From a virus: 64,000 nt of DNA. The notes under the pieces are model-generated. The model did not search any database, had not been told where the DNA came from, and saw only the letters and a list, made by a program, of their open reading frames with translations. Positions 29,084 through 38,063 of this stretch are shown piece by piece. How positions within the stretch are numbered: position 1 is the first letter of the stretch; the number at the start of each line of letters is the position of its first letter. The DNA is taken from the IMG/VR virus record IMGVR_UViG_3300021185_005102, positions 1 to 64,000 of that record; one strand, written 5' to 3'. A program made the position numbers and the translations under genes.

Positions 29084-29823
29084 TGAGACATATTATTTTT
29101 AAAATAACCGGAAACATACCTGGATACATACGAGTTGTTGGGTCCTACATGAATTACTATTATGGGCGTATTGATGACATCTATGACGATATGAGGTTGG
29201 AGTTAGATAAACTAAATGCATCGGTAATTACTGAAGAAGAAGGTAAGGGTTTCATTTTCGCTGACATATACAAAGATTATATTAGTATTAGAACTAATTC
29301 ATCGCTGATGGATGAGGTTCCGGTCTTAGCCGAATCTTCAGAAACTGATGAAGAAAAAGTTAAGTATACACTTACTCAGGAAGATAGGGATTTAGGTGTT
29401 GTTTTTAATAAAGTGGTTTTATTAAAAGTTATTTCAGATAGATTTTATACGAGACATAAAGATTTAATGGTTGATGCATCTAACTTAGAAAAGGATACTT
29501 GGGAAGAACAAAAAAGAGAGGCGTTTGCATATCAATTAGATAATTCGTATTCAACACCCGTTATTGACATACTTTCATCTGGTAGAGGTATTGATAAACA
29601 AGTTTTGGTTGATAAAATAATATCTAACGTAACATCTTATAATACAAAATTAGCAACTTTATTACTTGAACAACAATTATTAGAACAAAGAGTAAAAGAT
29701 TGTGTCACTTTGGCGGATTGTCACAGACTCAAACACGAGAAGTTTGGTATCTCCTTAAGTAAACAACAAAGAGAAGAGGAAGGAATTGAGAGCACCCCAT
29801 TGACACTGAAGATGGATTTCTAA
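29083..29823 (+). CDS. DUF4376-like tail-fibre assembly protein
   Basis: 246 aa. Residues about 155-225 (DTWEEQKREAFAYQLDNSYS, then TPVIDILSSGRGIDKQVLVD, then KIISNVTSYNTKLA) match the W-x-EQ..EA....TP.ID.L...RG.....L..KI..N...Y pattern of DUF4376/phage tail-fibre assembly proteins. The N-terminal 150 residues are unassigned and may be the fibre-binding part. Directly follows the structural genes and probably chaperones or attaches a fibre. Last gene of the adhesion block. Confidence 0.5.
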   Translation: MRHIIFKITGNIPGYIRVVGSYMNYYYGRIDDIYDDMRLELDKLNASVITEEEGKGFIFADIYKDYISIRTNSSLMDEVPVLAESSETDEEKVKYTLTQEDRDLGVVFNKVVLLKVISDRFYTRHKDLMVDASNLEKDTWEEQKREAFAYQLDNSYSTPVIDILSSGRGIDKQVLVDKIISNVTSYNTKLATLLLEQQLLEQRVKDCVTLADCHRLKHEKFGISLSKQQREEEGIESTPLTLKMDF

Positions 29824-29833
29824 AAAAAACTAA

Positions 29834-30832
29834 ATGAATTTAGCAATAAATGGTACATGTGCTAAAGGTTGTTCTTTCTGTTTCACAAAAGAAGATGCGA
29901 GACTAAAACATACTCTTGGTGAGATGTCAATAGAAAAAGTAGGTGAACTACTTGATCATTTTGATATTGAAGGATCTAGAGAGGAGGTTACAATACTTGG
30001 AGGGGAACCCACACAACATTCAAATTTTATGGGTCTGATGGATTATATAATCTCAAGAGGTTATAAGGTTAATCTTGTCAGTAATTTACTATTTGGTAAA
30101 AGAACCTTAGATTATATAACAAACAACATAAAACATATTAGGTGGATATTACCTAATGGTGCTGAGTTGGATGAAAAAAATAGGTTAAATCTATTTAAGA
30201 AAAACTACTTATCACTTTACTCAACCTATGCAAACACATGGGGATTTGAGGACAATTCAAGATTATTTATTGCAATAACACTTTCGTCCGATTGGAAGGA
30301 AAGAAAAATGTTTGAATACATTAAGTGGTTATATCATGCTTTGGATGGTAAATTAAATGCAATAAGGTTAGGTTTAGATTTAACAGGTACTTACCTAATT
30401 AACAATAAAGAAATGGGTAAAGAAGTTACTAAGATATTAAAGTTTGGACTTTACAATAATATTCAAGTGACCTCTGATTGTCAAGTACCACCGTGTTTGT
30501 GGGAGGGGGGAAACAAACAATCAATTATGGAGAACTCTTTAGGGTTCGCGACTTTCAAAATACCAGGTTACGATAAAATTTGTGGTTTCATGCCTTTAGA
30601 TATATTCCCTGATGGATCCTCAATACACTGTTACCCATTACAAGATAAAGTTAAGATAGATAATGTATTGAAAATATCGGGAGAAAACAATATATTATCA
30701 TTGAGGGATAAGTTCGATGATTTATATCGAGAAAACCATAAAGATTATAGTATACCACAAGATTGTTTAGATTGTGTTTTTTATAAAACAGAATGTAATG
30801 GTATTTGTGGAGGTTGTTTAGAAAATGAGTAA
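29834..30832 (+). CDS. Radical SAM protein with C-terminal cysteine cluster
   Basis: 332 aa. The SAM cluster motif CAKGCSFC is at C9, C13, C16, unusually close to the N-terminus, and VTILGGEPTQH is the GGEP SAM-binding motif. The C-terminus (CLDCVFYKTECNGICGGC) and internal cysteines (DCQVPPC, CGFMPLDIFPDGSSIHC) resemble SPASM-type auxiliary Fe-S binding used by peptide-modifying and sactisynthase-like enzymes. It is not a twitch-family member like 2600/4562. Overlaps the U32-like gene by 8 bp, so co-translation is expected. Substrate unknown. Confidence 0.75.
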   Translation: MNLAINGTCAKGCSFCFTKEDARLKHTLGEMSIEKVGELLDHFDIEGSREEVTILGGEPTQHSNFMGLMDYIISRGYKVNLVSNLLFGKRTLDYITNNIKHIRWILPNGAELDEKNRLNLFKKNYLSLYSTYANTWGFEDNSRLFIAITLSSDWKERKMFEYIKWLYHALDGKLNAIRLGLDLTGTYLINNKEMGKEVTKILKFGLYNNIQVTSDCQVPPCLWEGGNKQSIMENSLGFATFKIPGYDKICGFMPLDIFPDGSSIHCYPLQDKVKIDNVLKISGENNILSLRDKFDDLYRENHKDYSIPQDCLDCVFYKTECNGICGGCLENE

Positions 30833-31865
30833 AATATTCTCAATACCATTAAATCCTATGTTAAGTGAACAGGCGTTCACACATGTATTCTATCCATTTC
30901 TACAAAAGAATAAGGATTGGATATATGATATATACTTTACCTGTAGAATACCCCCTTTTACTCAGGATGCTATGGGGTCTGTTATAAATGAAGACGATAG
31001 ATATTCAGTTTTTGATAATGCGTTGATGATACAGGAGACTTTAGGTATAAAAATTAGTGCTACATTCAATAATTTTAACGTGTCTCCCAAATATGAAAAT
31101 TATAAATTATTTATTGAAAACTTAAAACCACTTTATGATAAAGGTTTAAGGTCCATGACGATACCTCACGGTCATTGGGTGGCTATGGGTTTAAAGGACC
31201 ATTTTCCTGAGATGCATATTAAAAATACCATACTCAGGAAGGTTAATACCGCACAAGATTTTTGGTACTCCGCCGAACAAGGGTTTGACTACATTAATGT
31301 TGATAGAATATTGATGAGGGATATGGAGGAACTAAAGAACATTAGAAGAGCACAACTCATGTTTCAACAAAAACATGGTAGATACGTTGAGATTGCGTTA
31401 TTAACAAATGAAGGTTGTTTAGGTAGATGTCCCGTTATGGATGAACACTACTCATATAATAACTTAAGAAAACCTAACGAATTACCGTATTTTCACCATG
31501 AGATATCAAAAGTCACATGTGAACATAAATGGGAAAACGAAATCGGTGCGTTCTTCTTTAAAACTGCAACCATACCACCATTTAAAAAAGAATTTGATGA
31601 ATACCTAAATCATATCGATGTCTATAAAATGCATGGTAGGGATAGTTTTGATAGATTAAATGAAACTATGGAAATAGTGGAATCTTATTCACAAGGTAAG
31701 GACATCTTATCAAAATCCTCAGAAATATATTTAGATGGTGTCCCTCATGAAGAGTTAAGGGGTTGGAGAAATAAGATCAAGAAATGTAAATTTCAATGTT
31801 GGGATTGTAATTATTGTGATATTGTCTCTGAACACAAAAAAAAGAAATTAAATGGATCTAATTAA
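30825..31865 (+). CDS. U32-like TIM-barrel Fe-S protein
   Basis: 346 aa. The barrel strands (ISATFNNFNVS, MTIPHGHWVAMGL, IKNTILRKVNTAQDFWYSAE, FDYINVDRILMRD) lead to IALLTNEGCLGRCPVMDEHY. This matches the peptidase U32/UbiU-type signature (hydrophobic-N-E-G-C-x3-C-P) in which Cys residues hold a 4Fe-4S cluster. Further Cys in VTCEHKW and the tail CKFQCWDCNYC could complete the cluster. Bacterial U32 members hydroxylate ubiquinone or tRNA precursors rather than acting as proteases. Overlaps both neighbours (8 and 14 bp). Target is inferred to be shared with the radical SAM protein. Confidence 0.55.
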   Translation: MSKIFSIPLNPMLSEQAFTHVFYPFLQKNKDWIYDIYFTCRIPPFTQDAMGSVINEDDRYSVFDNALMIQETLGIKISATFNNFNVSPKYENYKLFIENLKPLYDKGLRSMTIPHGHWVAMGLKDHFPEMHIKNTILRKVNTAQDFWYSAEQGFDYINVDRILMRDMEELKNIRRAQLMFQQKHGRYVEIALLTNEGCLGRCPVMDEHYSYNNLRKPNELPYFHHEISKVTCEHKWENEIGAFFFKTATIPPFKKEFDEYLNHIDVYKMHGRDSFDRLNETMEIVESYSQGKDILSKSSEIYLDGVPHEELRGWRNKIKKCKFQCWDCNYCDIVSEHKKKKLNGSN

Positions 31866-32517
31866 ACACATTGATGAATCCATTGAGTGGGGGAATAGAG
31901 AGGTTTCTAAACTTAACCAAGACGTACTCAACATTCACGGTATCACTAGTAACAAAGTTAGATGTTTCTTAAATAACCTATGTTCAATAGGTGGGACTTA
32001 TTTGGAGATAGGTGTCTTCAGAGGAGCAACTTTTTGTTCATCAATCTACAATAATGATAATCTTCACAGTATAGGTATTGATAATTTTGCATCACCCAAC
32101 CTTATGCCGATGGGTGTGAGTCAGAAATTAGCAACATATTTAAAACAAGGTATTGACACCCCACCACAAGAAGATTTTTTAAATAATGTTAAGAGGTTTG
32201 GAAAAACTGAACAGATTGACGTTTATAAAACAGACTATACCACATTTGATTACACCCAACTACCTAAGTTAGATATTATATTTTATGACGGGGATACTAA
32301 ATTCCATGATCAGTATGTTACACTTAAAAAATTAATCCCCCAATTCTCAGACAAAACAATACTCATAATGGATGATTGGAATTGGAACAGTGGTGCGTTA
32401 GATCGAGTGATACACGAGGAAAAACTATTTGTGACCCATCAAAGAGAAATTTATACAAGTGGTGAGGATATGTCAGATTTTTGGAATGGATTGGGTATTT
32501 TTTTATTTGAAAGGTAG
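31852..32517 (+). CDS. Class I SAM-dependent methyltransferase-like protein
   Basis: 221 aa. Motif I is YLEIGVFRGATFCSSI, followed by IGIDNF (acidic end of strand 2), DIIFYDGDTKFHDQYVTLK and ILIMDDWNW, the usual order of the Methyltransf_24-like/macrocin-O-methyltransferase fold with metal-binding Asp pairs. It could methylate a sugar hydroxyl or a small molecule. The ATG lies inside the end of the U32-like gene, making a three-gene overlapping cassette. A promoter for the next operon begins immediately after its stop. Confidence 0.65.
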   Translation: MDLIKHIDESIEWGNREVSKLNQDVLNIHGITSNKVRCFLNNLCSIGGTYLEIGVFRGATFCSSIYNNDNLHSIGIDNFASPNLMPMGVSQKLATYLKQGIDTPPQEDFLNNVKRFGKTEQIDVYKTDYTTFDYTQLPKLDIIFYDGDTKFHDQYVTLKKLIPQFSDKTILIMDDWNWNSGALDRVIHEEKLFVTHQREIYTSGEDMSDFWNGLGIFLFER

Positions 32518-32548
32518 TTGACTATTGTCTAAATTTTATTTATATTTT
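32518..32548 (+). promoter_or_regulatory. Bacteroidetes-type promoter (TTG-N20-TATATTTT)
   Basis: TTG at 32518-32520, a 20-bp spacer, then TATATTTT at 32541-32548. This fits the -33 TTG / -7 TAnnTTTG Bacteroidetes sigma consensus with a final T instead of G. The ATG at 32569 gives a leader of roughly 15 nt. Confidence 0.6.
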
Positions 32549-32568
32549 ATCTAAATAAAAACATATAC

Positions 32569-33426
32569 ATGCAAAAATTAATATTATCAATATTGTTAGT
32601 GTTAGGAACACATCAATTATCGGCACAATACTCGGGACGAGCACTTAGTAATGGTCAACAAGACAGTACACAAGTTAAAAAATTAAACGAGGTTGTAGTT
32701 ACAGCCAAAAAGTATAGTCAATTCGAATTAGTGGGTGAGAATAACCAACCCGCTTGGACATTAGTAAGAAAATTTCCATCAACCAGAACTTATATTATGG
32801 TCCCTAAGGGTACTGTGATGTATGAAAAATGGTTCGATATGAGAACACCAAGAGGTGGTGACCCAACAGAAGTTAGAATGAGAGATGAGATTGCATTTGG
32901 TCTAGCTAATAGATTAGAGTTGGATCTATATATTCACACAGTTTATAAATCTGATGGGTATGAATCTTCATACGGTTTCAGAGGGTTTTCGTGGGAGATA
33001 AGATACGCACTTGCCGAATGGGGTAAGATATGGGGTAATCCAACTTTGTACTTTGAACACAAATTATTGGATGGTAAATACCAAGGTATAGAACCAAAAC
33101 TACTTTTAGGTGATCGTATTGGTAAAAGAGGAATATGGGGCGTAAACTTAATTTATGAGGCGTATACTGCACCAACACGAGAAGACCAAAAAAGAGAGTA
33201 CGCTTATACCGCATCTTATGGTCAGGTAATAAATGATGATTTAACGATAGGTCTGTCTAACATGTTTAGACATAACGATGTAGATGGTTCAAATGAATGG
33301 TATGTTGGACCCGCACTACAATATAGATTTAACGGTAATGCATATGTAAACTTTGAATTACTGCCAGGTCTTAATGAAGATGCGAAGAAGTTTAGAAATA
33401 CCATTATTTTTGGATGGAGATTCTAA
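32569..33426 (+). CDS. Outer-membrane beta-barrel-like protein with signal peptide
   Basis: 285 aa. The signal peptide MQKLILSILLVLGTHQLSAQ has likely cleavage after LSA. The mature N-terminus carries KKLNEVVVTAKK, similar to the TonB-plug start of Bacteroidetes SusC-type receptors. The rest alternates aromatic amphipathic strands (SWEIRYALAEW, PTLYFEHKLL, GVNLIYEAYT, AYTASYGQVI, YVNFELLPG) and ends in a terminal aromatic residue (FGWRF), the usual outer-membrane insertion signal. No plug or TonB box domain proper. The permease gene starts within its last codons (13-bp overlap). Confidence 0.65.
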   Translation: MQKLILSILLVLGTHQLSAQYSGRALSNGQQDSTQVKKLNEVVVTAKKYSQFELVGENNQPAWTLVRKFPSTRTYIMVPKGTVMYEKWFDMRTPRGGDPTEVRMRDEIAFGLANRLELDLYIHTVYKSDGYESSYGFRGFSWEIRYALAEWGKIWGNPTLYFEHKLLDGKYQGIEPKLLLGDRIGKRGIWGVNLIYEAYTAPTREDQKREYAYTASYGQVINDDLTIGLSNMFRHNDVDGSNEWYVGPALQYRFNGNAYVNFELLPGLNEDAKKFRNTIIFGWRF

Positions 33427-34427
33427 TTAAAAACCAAGACTTCCTACTTTACTTAGGATTCATTATGGTCATAACGGGAATCCTAAAAGAAAAGGGATAC
33501 CTTACTGACGTATTTAGTCTTTTACTAAAGACAGTGAAATCAAAGAAAATAGTTTTATTTCTAATTTCACTATTTGGTGGGGTTTTACCGATACCTGGTA
33601 GGGTTGCGGTTTCTGCGGGAATACTCGATACAATTGCCCCAAAAGATAAGAGGGGTAGGGAGAATTATGGTATCATAGATTACCTATCAACACACCACTA
33701 TTACATATGGTCACCTTTAGAGAAAACGGTAATCATACCTATGGCGATATTAGGTGTAACTTATGGAGAACTAATCAATATATTGTATCCACTTTTAATT
33801 ATATCTTTATTAGTTATATGTGGTTTTATATATAAATTTGAAGACGGTAATATAGAAATACCAAAAATCCATAAGATCAATTATAAGAACGTTTATCTTA
33901 TATTCTTACCGTTCATACTAACATTGGTATTATCGGGTCTTACGGATCGTTATTTACCTTTATTTTGTGGTTTTACTCTGTACTTAGTCAGTTACTCTAA
34001 CTCGTGGGGTAAATTACTTAAACACGTCAATTGGAAATTGGTAATTAGTGTAGGGGTTGTGATTGTATTTTCTAATTTCATATCTCAATACAATGAACAA
34101 ATAAAAACATATTTAGAGGGGGTTACCACAACTTATAATATTTTTTTGGTTGGAGGTTTATGTTTCTTGAGTTCGTTCTTATTGGGGTCATCAGGTAAAT
34201 ACGCGGGAATAGTTTCAATAGTCAGCTCAATAGTGGGTATTGAATATTTTCTTTTCTTATTTACAATGTGTTACTCAGGTTATTTATTATCTCCAACACA
34301 TAAGTGTGTTTACATAGGACAACAATATTTTGGTACTCCCATAAAAAAATATATCTCATCCATTTCGGTATGGACAATAATTATGATAGTCTACAGTGTT
34401 TTAGACTTGACTTTTAAATTAAAATAA
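33414..34427 (+). CDS. DUF401-like integral membrane permease
   Basis: 337 aa with about 9-10 hydrophobic segments (FLLYLGFIMVITGIL, KIVLFLISLFGGVL, LYPLLIISLLVICGFIY, VYLIFLPFILTLVLSG, LVISVGVVIVFSNFI and others). The loops FGGVLPIPGRVAVSAGILD and DYLSTHHYYIWSPLEKT match the DUF401/ion-transporter-like family (LPxPGxxxxSA re-entrant loop). Bacterial homologues are inner-membrane proteins of unknown substrate, and this copy is somewhat short (family about 385-410). Translational coupling to the outer-membrane gene suggests a two-membrane transport or exclusion unit. Confidence 0.6.
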   Translation: MEILIKNQDFLLYLGFIMVITGILKEKGYLTDVFSLLLKTVKSKKIVLFLISLFGGVLPIPGRVAVSAGILDTIAPKDKRGRENYGIIDYLSTHHYYIWSPLEKTVIIPMAILGVTYGELINILYPLLIISLLVICGFIYKFEDGNIEIPKIHKINYKNVYLIFLPFILTLVLSGLTDRYLPLFCGFTLYLVSYSNSWGKLLKHVNWKLVISVGVVIVFSNFISQYNEQIKTYLEGVTTTYNIFLVGGLCFLSSFLLGSSGKYAGIVSIVSSIVGIEYFLFLFTMCYSGYLLSPTHKCVYIGQQYFGTPIKKYISSISVWTIIMIVYSVLDLTFKLK

Positions 34428-34437
34428 ACTATATTTC
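34407..34437 (+). promoter_or_regulatory. Bacteroidetes-type promoter (TTG-N20-TATATTTC)
   Basis: TTG at 34407-34409 (inside the end of the permease gene), 20-bp spacer, TATATTTC at 34430-34437. The ATG of the next gene is at 34453. Confidence 0.5.
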
Positions 34438-34452
34438 TAAAAAAATAACATT

Positions 34453-34896
34453 ATGTCAACAAAGTTAACAATCGATCAAATCTTACAATTAGATGCAGAA
34501 ATAAACGGATATACCAATCCTCAAAATGGTGAAGTTATCTATGAAGGTTTTGCATCACAACCATTATCAATTCTTTTAAAATACGAACTCAGAGAATTGT
34601 CTGATAAATTAAAAGAAGAAAGAACTAAGGTTGATGAATTAAGAAACGAACTAATTGAAAAATTTGGTGAAAAAACTGAAGAGGGTGGTATACAAATTAC
34701 TCCTACAGTAGAACAAAAAAAGGGAAAGAAAACAGAAACGGTTAAAAATCCTAAGTATGTAGAATTCTTGAATGAATATAATAAGTTACTATCTAAGGAG
34801 ATAGAGTTGGATCATCCTGTAATCACTAAAGAAGATCTTAAAGATGCGGGTAAAACCAAAGACCAATATAACATCCTATTTAATTTGGTAGGATAA
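34453..34896 (+). CDS. Hypothetical helical protein (147 aa)
   Basis: Soluble, charged and mostly helical, with a coiled-coil centre (ELRELSDKLKEERTKVDELR). N-terminal LTIDQILQLDAEINGYTNPQ; C-terminal DQYNILFNLVG. Not assigned to a named family; similar short helical proteins occur in Bacteroidetes phages (from memory). Has its own promoter. Its stop codon is 1 bp from the stop of the convergent GT2 gene, leaving no room for a separate terminator. Confidence 0.55.
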   Translation: MSTKLTIDQILQLDAEINGYTNPQNGEVIYEGFASQPLSILLKYELRELSDKLKEERTKVDELRNELIEKFGEKTEEGGIQITPTVEQKKGKKTETVKNPKYVEFLNEYNKLLSKEIELDHPVITKEDLKDAGKTKDQYNILFNLVG

Positions 34897-34897
34897 A

Positions 34898-35998
34898 TTA
34901 AACTTTTCTTTTAATCACAATTTTCAAATTTCCGATTTGATATTCCCCTACATCGTAGTGTGGAATTGATAATCGGATTTTGTTTATTACATGAAGATCT
35001 TCTTCGTTCATTGGTTCGGTCTCGATTATCGTAACATCCACCATATCAGTTAATAGAAATTTAGATCTTAAATCGTAGTTGGTATTAGGTTGTTCGTTTG
35101 CAATATATTCAGTGGGTGTGGTACCCCCTAAATACAATTTATCAAAATAAGGTTCCAACTTATATAGGTGTCTATCACTCCTCAATTTAATACCCATATT
35201 AAAAGTGGGGTAATTAAAAATTTCGTCCTCCCAATAATACAGTTCATTAAAAGTGGGTATGGTAATCCCCCATTTACGTATAAAGTTACGTATGTTTCTG
35301 TGTTCACTTAATTTACTTTCTTCGGACCTTAATACTCTACTGGTTTTAGAAACAAAATGATATACTACGGCACATTCAGTTGTTTTAAGTAGGTAACCCT
35401 TTAATTTGGCTCTAATAATGAAATCATCATCTTCACAGAAAAAAGGGTCAAAAGTAAAACCATCGAATAAACCAACATCAATAAATGTTTTCTTATAACC
35501 CGACATAAAAAATGTGGCCCCATTAACTAATTCCTTTCTTTCCTTAACTTTGTCAACGTATTGATCAAACAAGTGGTAATTAAAATCATTAAACCCTCTA
35601 CCCAATTCTAATATAACTTTACCAGGTCTCTTATGTCCCTTAAAAATAGGGGGTTCAATAGTGGTATATGTGATGAGAGACTTTTCATCAATTAGTTCTG
35701 ATAAATTCTCTAAAAAATTCTTACCGATCACCATATCATTATGAATCAAAACCAATTTATCAGTATCAACTAACTTGATCGCCGAATTATAATTGTCTGA
35801 GAAAGTTAATTGATCGTCATCATGTATGTAGGAAAGGTTATCATCATCCAAAGACTGTAACCAATCTAATGTACCATCCGTAGACCCACCACTACTAATA
35901 ACCATAGGGGCATCAGGGTATATATCCCTAATCCTTTTATGTGTATTCTTAGTATAATCTAAGTTATTAAAAACGGCAAGTACTAAAGAGATATCCAT
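34898..35998 (-). CDS. GT2-family glycosyltransferase
   Basis: 366 aa. The GT-A N-terminus is ISLVLAVFNNLDYTKNTHKR, with SGGSTDGTLDWL (GT2 strand 2/helix block), DNYNSAIKLVDTDKLVLIHN and HNDM in the DxD position. VNGATFFMSGYKKTFIDVG and FFCEDDDFIIRAKLKGY (the ED catalytic block) follow. No membrane segments. Last gene of the minus-strand glycan operon, abutting DUF3431 (1-bp overlap). Should transfer a single sugar to a glycan; specificity unknown. The C-terminal about 110 residues are not part of the GT2 core. Confidence 0.8.
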   Translation of the reverse strand: MDISLVLAVFNNLDYTKNTHKRIRDIYPDAPMVISSGGSTDGTLDWLQSLDDDNLSYIHDDDQLTFSDNYNSAIKLVDTDKLVLIHNDMVIGKNFLENLSELIDEKSLITYTTIEPPIFKGHKRPGKVILELGRGFNDFNYHLFDQYVDKVKERKELVNGATFFMSGYKKTFIDVGLFDGFTFDPFFCEDDDFIIRAKLKGYLLKTTECAVVYHFVSKTSRVLRSEESKLSEHRNIRNFIRKWGITIPTFNELYYWEDEIFNYPTFNMGIKLRSDRHLYKLEPYFDKLYLGGTTPTEYIANEQPNTNYDLRSKFLLTDMVDVTIIETEPMNEEDLHVINKIRLSIPHYDVGEYQIGNLKIVIKRKV

Positions 35999-36600
35999 TA
36001 CTTATTGGTGTTATCGAATATTGAAATGAATAGTCGTTCGAAGATCCACGGACCTAATACTTTATTGACACATAATTCATTAGCCCTTTTATAAAACTCC
36101 ACACTTCTCATTCTGATAGTGTCTCTACTAACCGCAAATATTGCACCGGCGGTAAATGGATATAGTTCAAGAGGTGGATTTTCAAATAGTTCTACCCAAA
36201 CACCATTTATGTCCATACCTCCGTGATGGGGAGTCCCGTTTGGTCTCGAATGTAAAACTCTTTTAAAGGGTCCATCACTAAAAAATAGTAACTCATTAGG
36301 TTTTTCAAAAACCACTGATTTGGTAATATTTGGAAACTCTTTTAAAACCTCTTTGTAATTTCTAACGTGATCAAATGGGTGTCCTTGAGTAAAGAATACC
36401 CACTCACCTAAATTATCATAATTTTTTATTATGTGGGTTAGATAGGTGTTACCTTCTCGACCAACGTTAGGTAAATTAATTGAACCTTCGATAGGTTCCC
36501 CTTTATTATATAAGAAAATTCTATAATCAGAAAACTCTGATAACCAAGATATGTCTTCTCTATATCTACTTACTATTAAATCACCTTTGTAGTTCATCAT
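35998..36600 (-). CDS. DUF3431-like protein
   Basis: 200 aa. VSRYREDISWLSEFSDYRIF, then YNKGEP, LPNVGREGNTYLTHIIKNYD, WVFFTQGHPFDH and FTAGAIFAVSRDTIR match the DUF3431 family, which is found beside glycosyltransferases and is thought to have a GT-A-like fold. No signal peptide. Overlaps the upstream GT2 gene by 20 bp and the downstream one by 1 bp. Role in glycan synthesis inferred from context. Confidence 0.75.
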   Translation of the reverse strand: MMNYKGDLIVSRYREDISWLSEFSDYRIFLYNKGEPIEGSINLPNVGREGNTYLTHIIKNYDNLGEWVFFTQGHPFDHVRNYKEVLKEFPNITKSVVFEKPNELLFFSDGPFKRVLHSRPNGTPHHGGMDINGVWVELFENPPLELYPFTAGAIFAVSRDTIRMRSVEFYKRANELCVNKVLGPWIFERLFISIFDNTNK

Positions 36601-37210
36601 AATAGTTATTTTGTTTTTCTTGTTTCTTAATATCTTTATGATGTATTAGTGAAAATGTTTCGTCCTCAGGTAAGTTGGTGTACGTGTTATAGTTTACTAA
36701 CCTTTCATGTACCTTACCATACCATCTTATCCTACCCTCTCTTTTCCATATTCTTGTTTGTGTGTCAGGAAAATTAACCCATCCTTTTGAGTTTACATTC
36801 CATCCCCACTTCTTAATGTGCTCTTCCGTCAAACCCTCAACAGTGTTTACTCTTGAAATTAAGAATACTTCGTTTTTAGGGTTGGCCTCAAGTATCGTTG
36901 GTAGGTAATTAATTAAATTTGTATGAGGCATTTCATCTGCATCGATTTGAAAAATATAATCACCGTTACAGTAATCTGAAAGTTCATTCTTCCACTCACC
37001 AAAATGACCTTCAAAGAAACCTCTCCACATTTGGAAGTTAGGTAACTTATTATGTTTAATTAACCATTCAGCAATCTCCTCAGAACCATTTTTATGATCG
37101 TACAAAATGACTATCTCATCTTTAGGTCTTTTAATTCTAAGTAGAAATTCAACCAATCGTTTTATTTCCTCGAATTCATTACAGACAGTTATAGCATAAC
37201 TAATTTTCAT
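36581..37210 (-). CDS. GT2-family glycosyltransferase (short)
   Basis: 209 aa. Starts ISYAITVCNEFEEIKRLVEF. EIVILYDHKNGSEEIAEWL and FQIDADEMPH (DxD) are typical of GT2 domains, and WKREGRIRWYGKVHERLV fits the SunS/WaaE-type family in which this segment follows the acceptor site. It is shorter than usual, so probably a compact core. Adjacent to the SDR gene with no gap. Acts in the cytoplasm on a glycan or protein acceptor (inferred). Confidence 0.78.
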   Translation of the reverse strand: MKISYAITVCNEFEEIKRLVEFLLRIKRPKDEIVILYDHKNGSEEIAEWLIKHNKLPNFQMWRGFFEGHFGEWKNELSDYCNGDYIFQIDADEMPHTNLINYLPTILEANPKNEVFLISRVNTVEGLTEEHIKKWGWNVNSKGWVNFPDTQTRIWKREGRIRWYGKVHERLVNYNTYTNLPEDETFSLIHHKDIKKQEKQNNYYDELQR

Positions 37211-38059
37211 CTATAAGGTTTTTATATAGTCTTCCAATCTATCTTTAGGTGACCAACCTAATTTATTTAAAGTATCGTCATTCTCTCTTTTAGTGGATCT
37301 ATAATTACCTGGTTGATCAGGTATATTAATTTTTGGGTGATCACCAAACCTTTCAGTAAACATATTGTAAACTTGATTTATTGAGTAATTCATACCTGTT
37401 CCTAATTCCCATGCATCTTCATGTTTTTCATTTCCTGTACCCACTTTATAAAGTGCGTCAACGATGTCAATAACATGAGTGAAATCTCTTCTTTGTTCCC
37501 CATCACCAACTATCGTAATAGGTTCCCCTTTTGATACTTGGTGTCTCCATATACCTATCACTGCAGCCCATGTACCATCCACCAATTCGTTAGGACCATA
37601 CACGTTATAAAATCTACAGATCTCGAAGTCACAACCATAAGCGGTTCTGTACATTTTGAATATATCTTCACCTGTTCTCTTATAAGTTGCGTACGGAGAT
37701 GTTTGAGGGTTGCACCATCTTGAGGAGGAACCCGCATAAACCACTTTAATATTGTTTTCCTTAGCCCAATCAGCAACATACTGACAACCACCAGCATTAA
37801 CTCTAAATGTTTCAGTAGGGTCATCAAACGAGGGTTGTATTCTTGACAACGCAGCTAAATGATAACATATATCAAAATTACCACCTATCGAATTGATTTG
37901 TTCGATGTCATTGTAATGGTAATCACACCCATCTATTTCGTATTCTTTTAATCCCGTAGATAGGTCATCAATTGAGGACACTTCGTGACCCTCATCCATT
38001 AATCTACTGATTAAATTGGAACCAATAAACCCGTTCCCTCCTGTTACTAAAATTTTCAT
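37211..38059 (-). CDS. NAD-dependent epimerase/dehydratase (extended SDR)
   Basis: 282 aa. The Rossmann motif TGGNGFIGSNL is followed by SIDDLSTG (NAD ribose-binding Asp), CYHLAALSRIQPS, VYAGSSSRW and the active-site YATYK (YxxxK). NVYGPNE and DFTHVIDIVDAL are the substrate/sugar-nucleotide blocks of GalE/RfbB-like enzymes. Likely converts a UDP- or dTDP-hexose for the neighbouring transferases. Slightly shorter than typical GalE (about 330), and the C-terminal substrate domain is compact. Exact sugar not determinable. Confidence 0.85.
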   Translation of the reverse strand: MKILVTGGNGFIGSNLISRLMDEGHEVSSIDDLSTGLKEYEIDGCDYHYNDIEQINSIGGNFDICYHLAALSRIQPSFDDPTETFRVNAGGCQYVADWAKENNIKVVYAGSSSRWCNPQTSPYATYKRTGEDIFKMYRTAYGCDFEICRFYNVYGPNELVDGTWAAVIGIWRHQVSKGEPITIVGDGEQRRDFTHVIDIVDALYKVGTGNEKHEDAWELGTGMNYSINQVYNMFTERFGDHPKINIPDQPGNYRSTKRENDDTLNKLGWSPKDRLEDYIKTL

Positions 38060-38063
38060 ACTA

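Noticed and set aside
37538-37827. Open frames on both strands inside the SDR epimerase gene
   Set aside because: They overlap a confidently assigned enzyme and show no coding features of their own.
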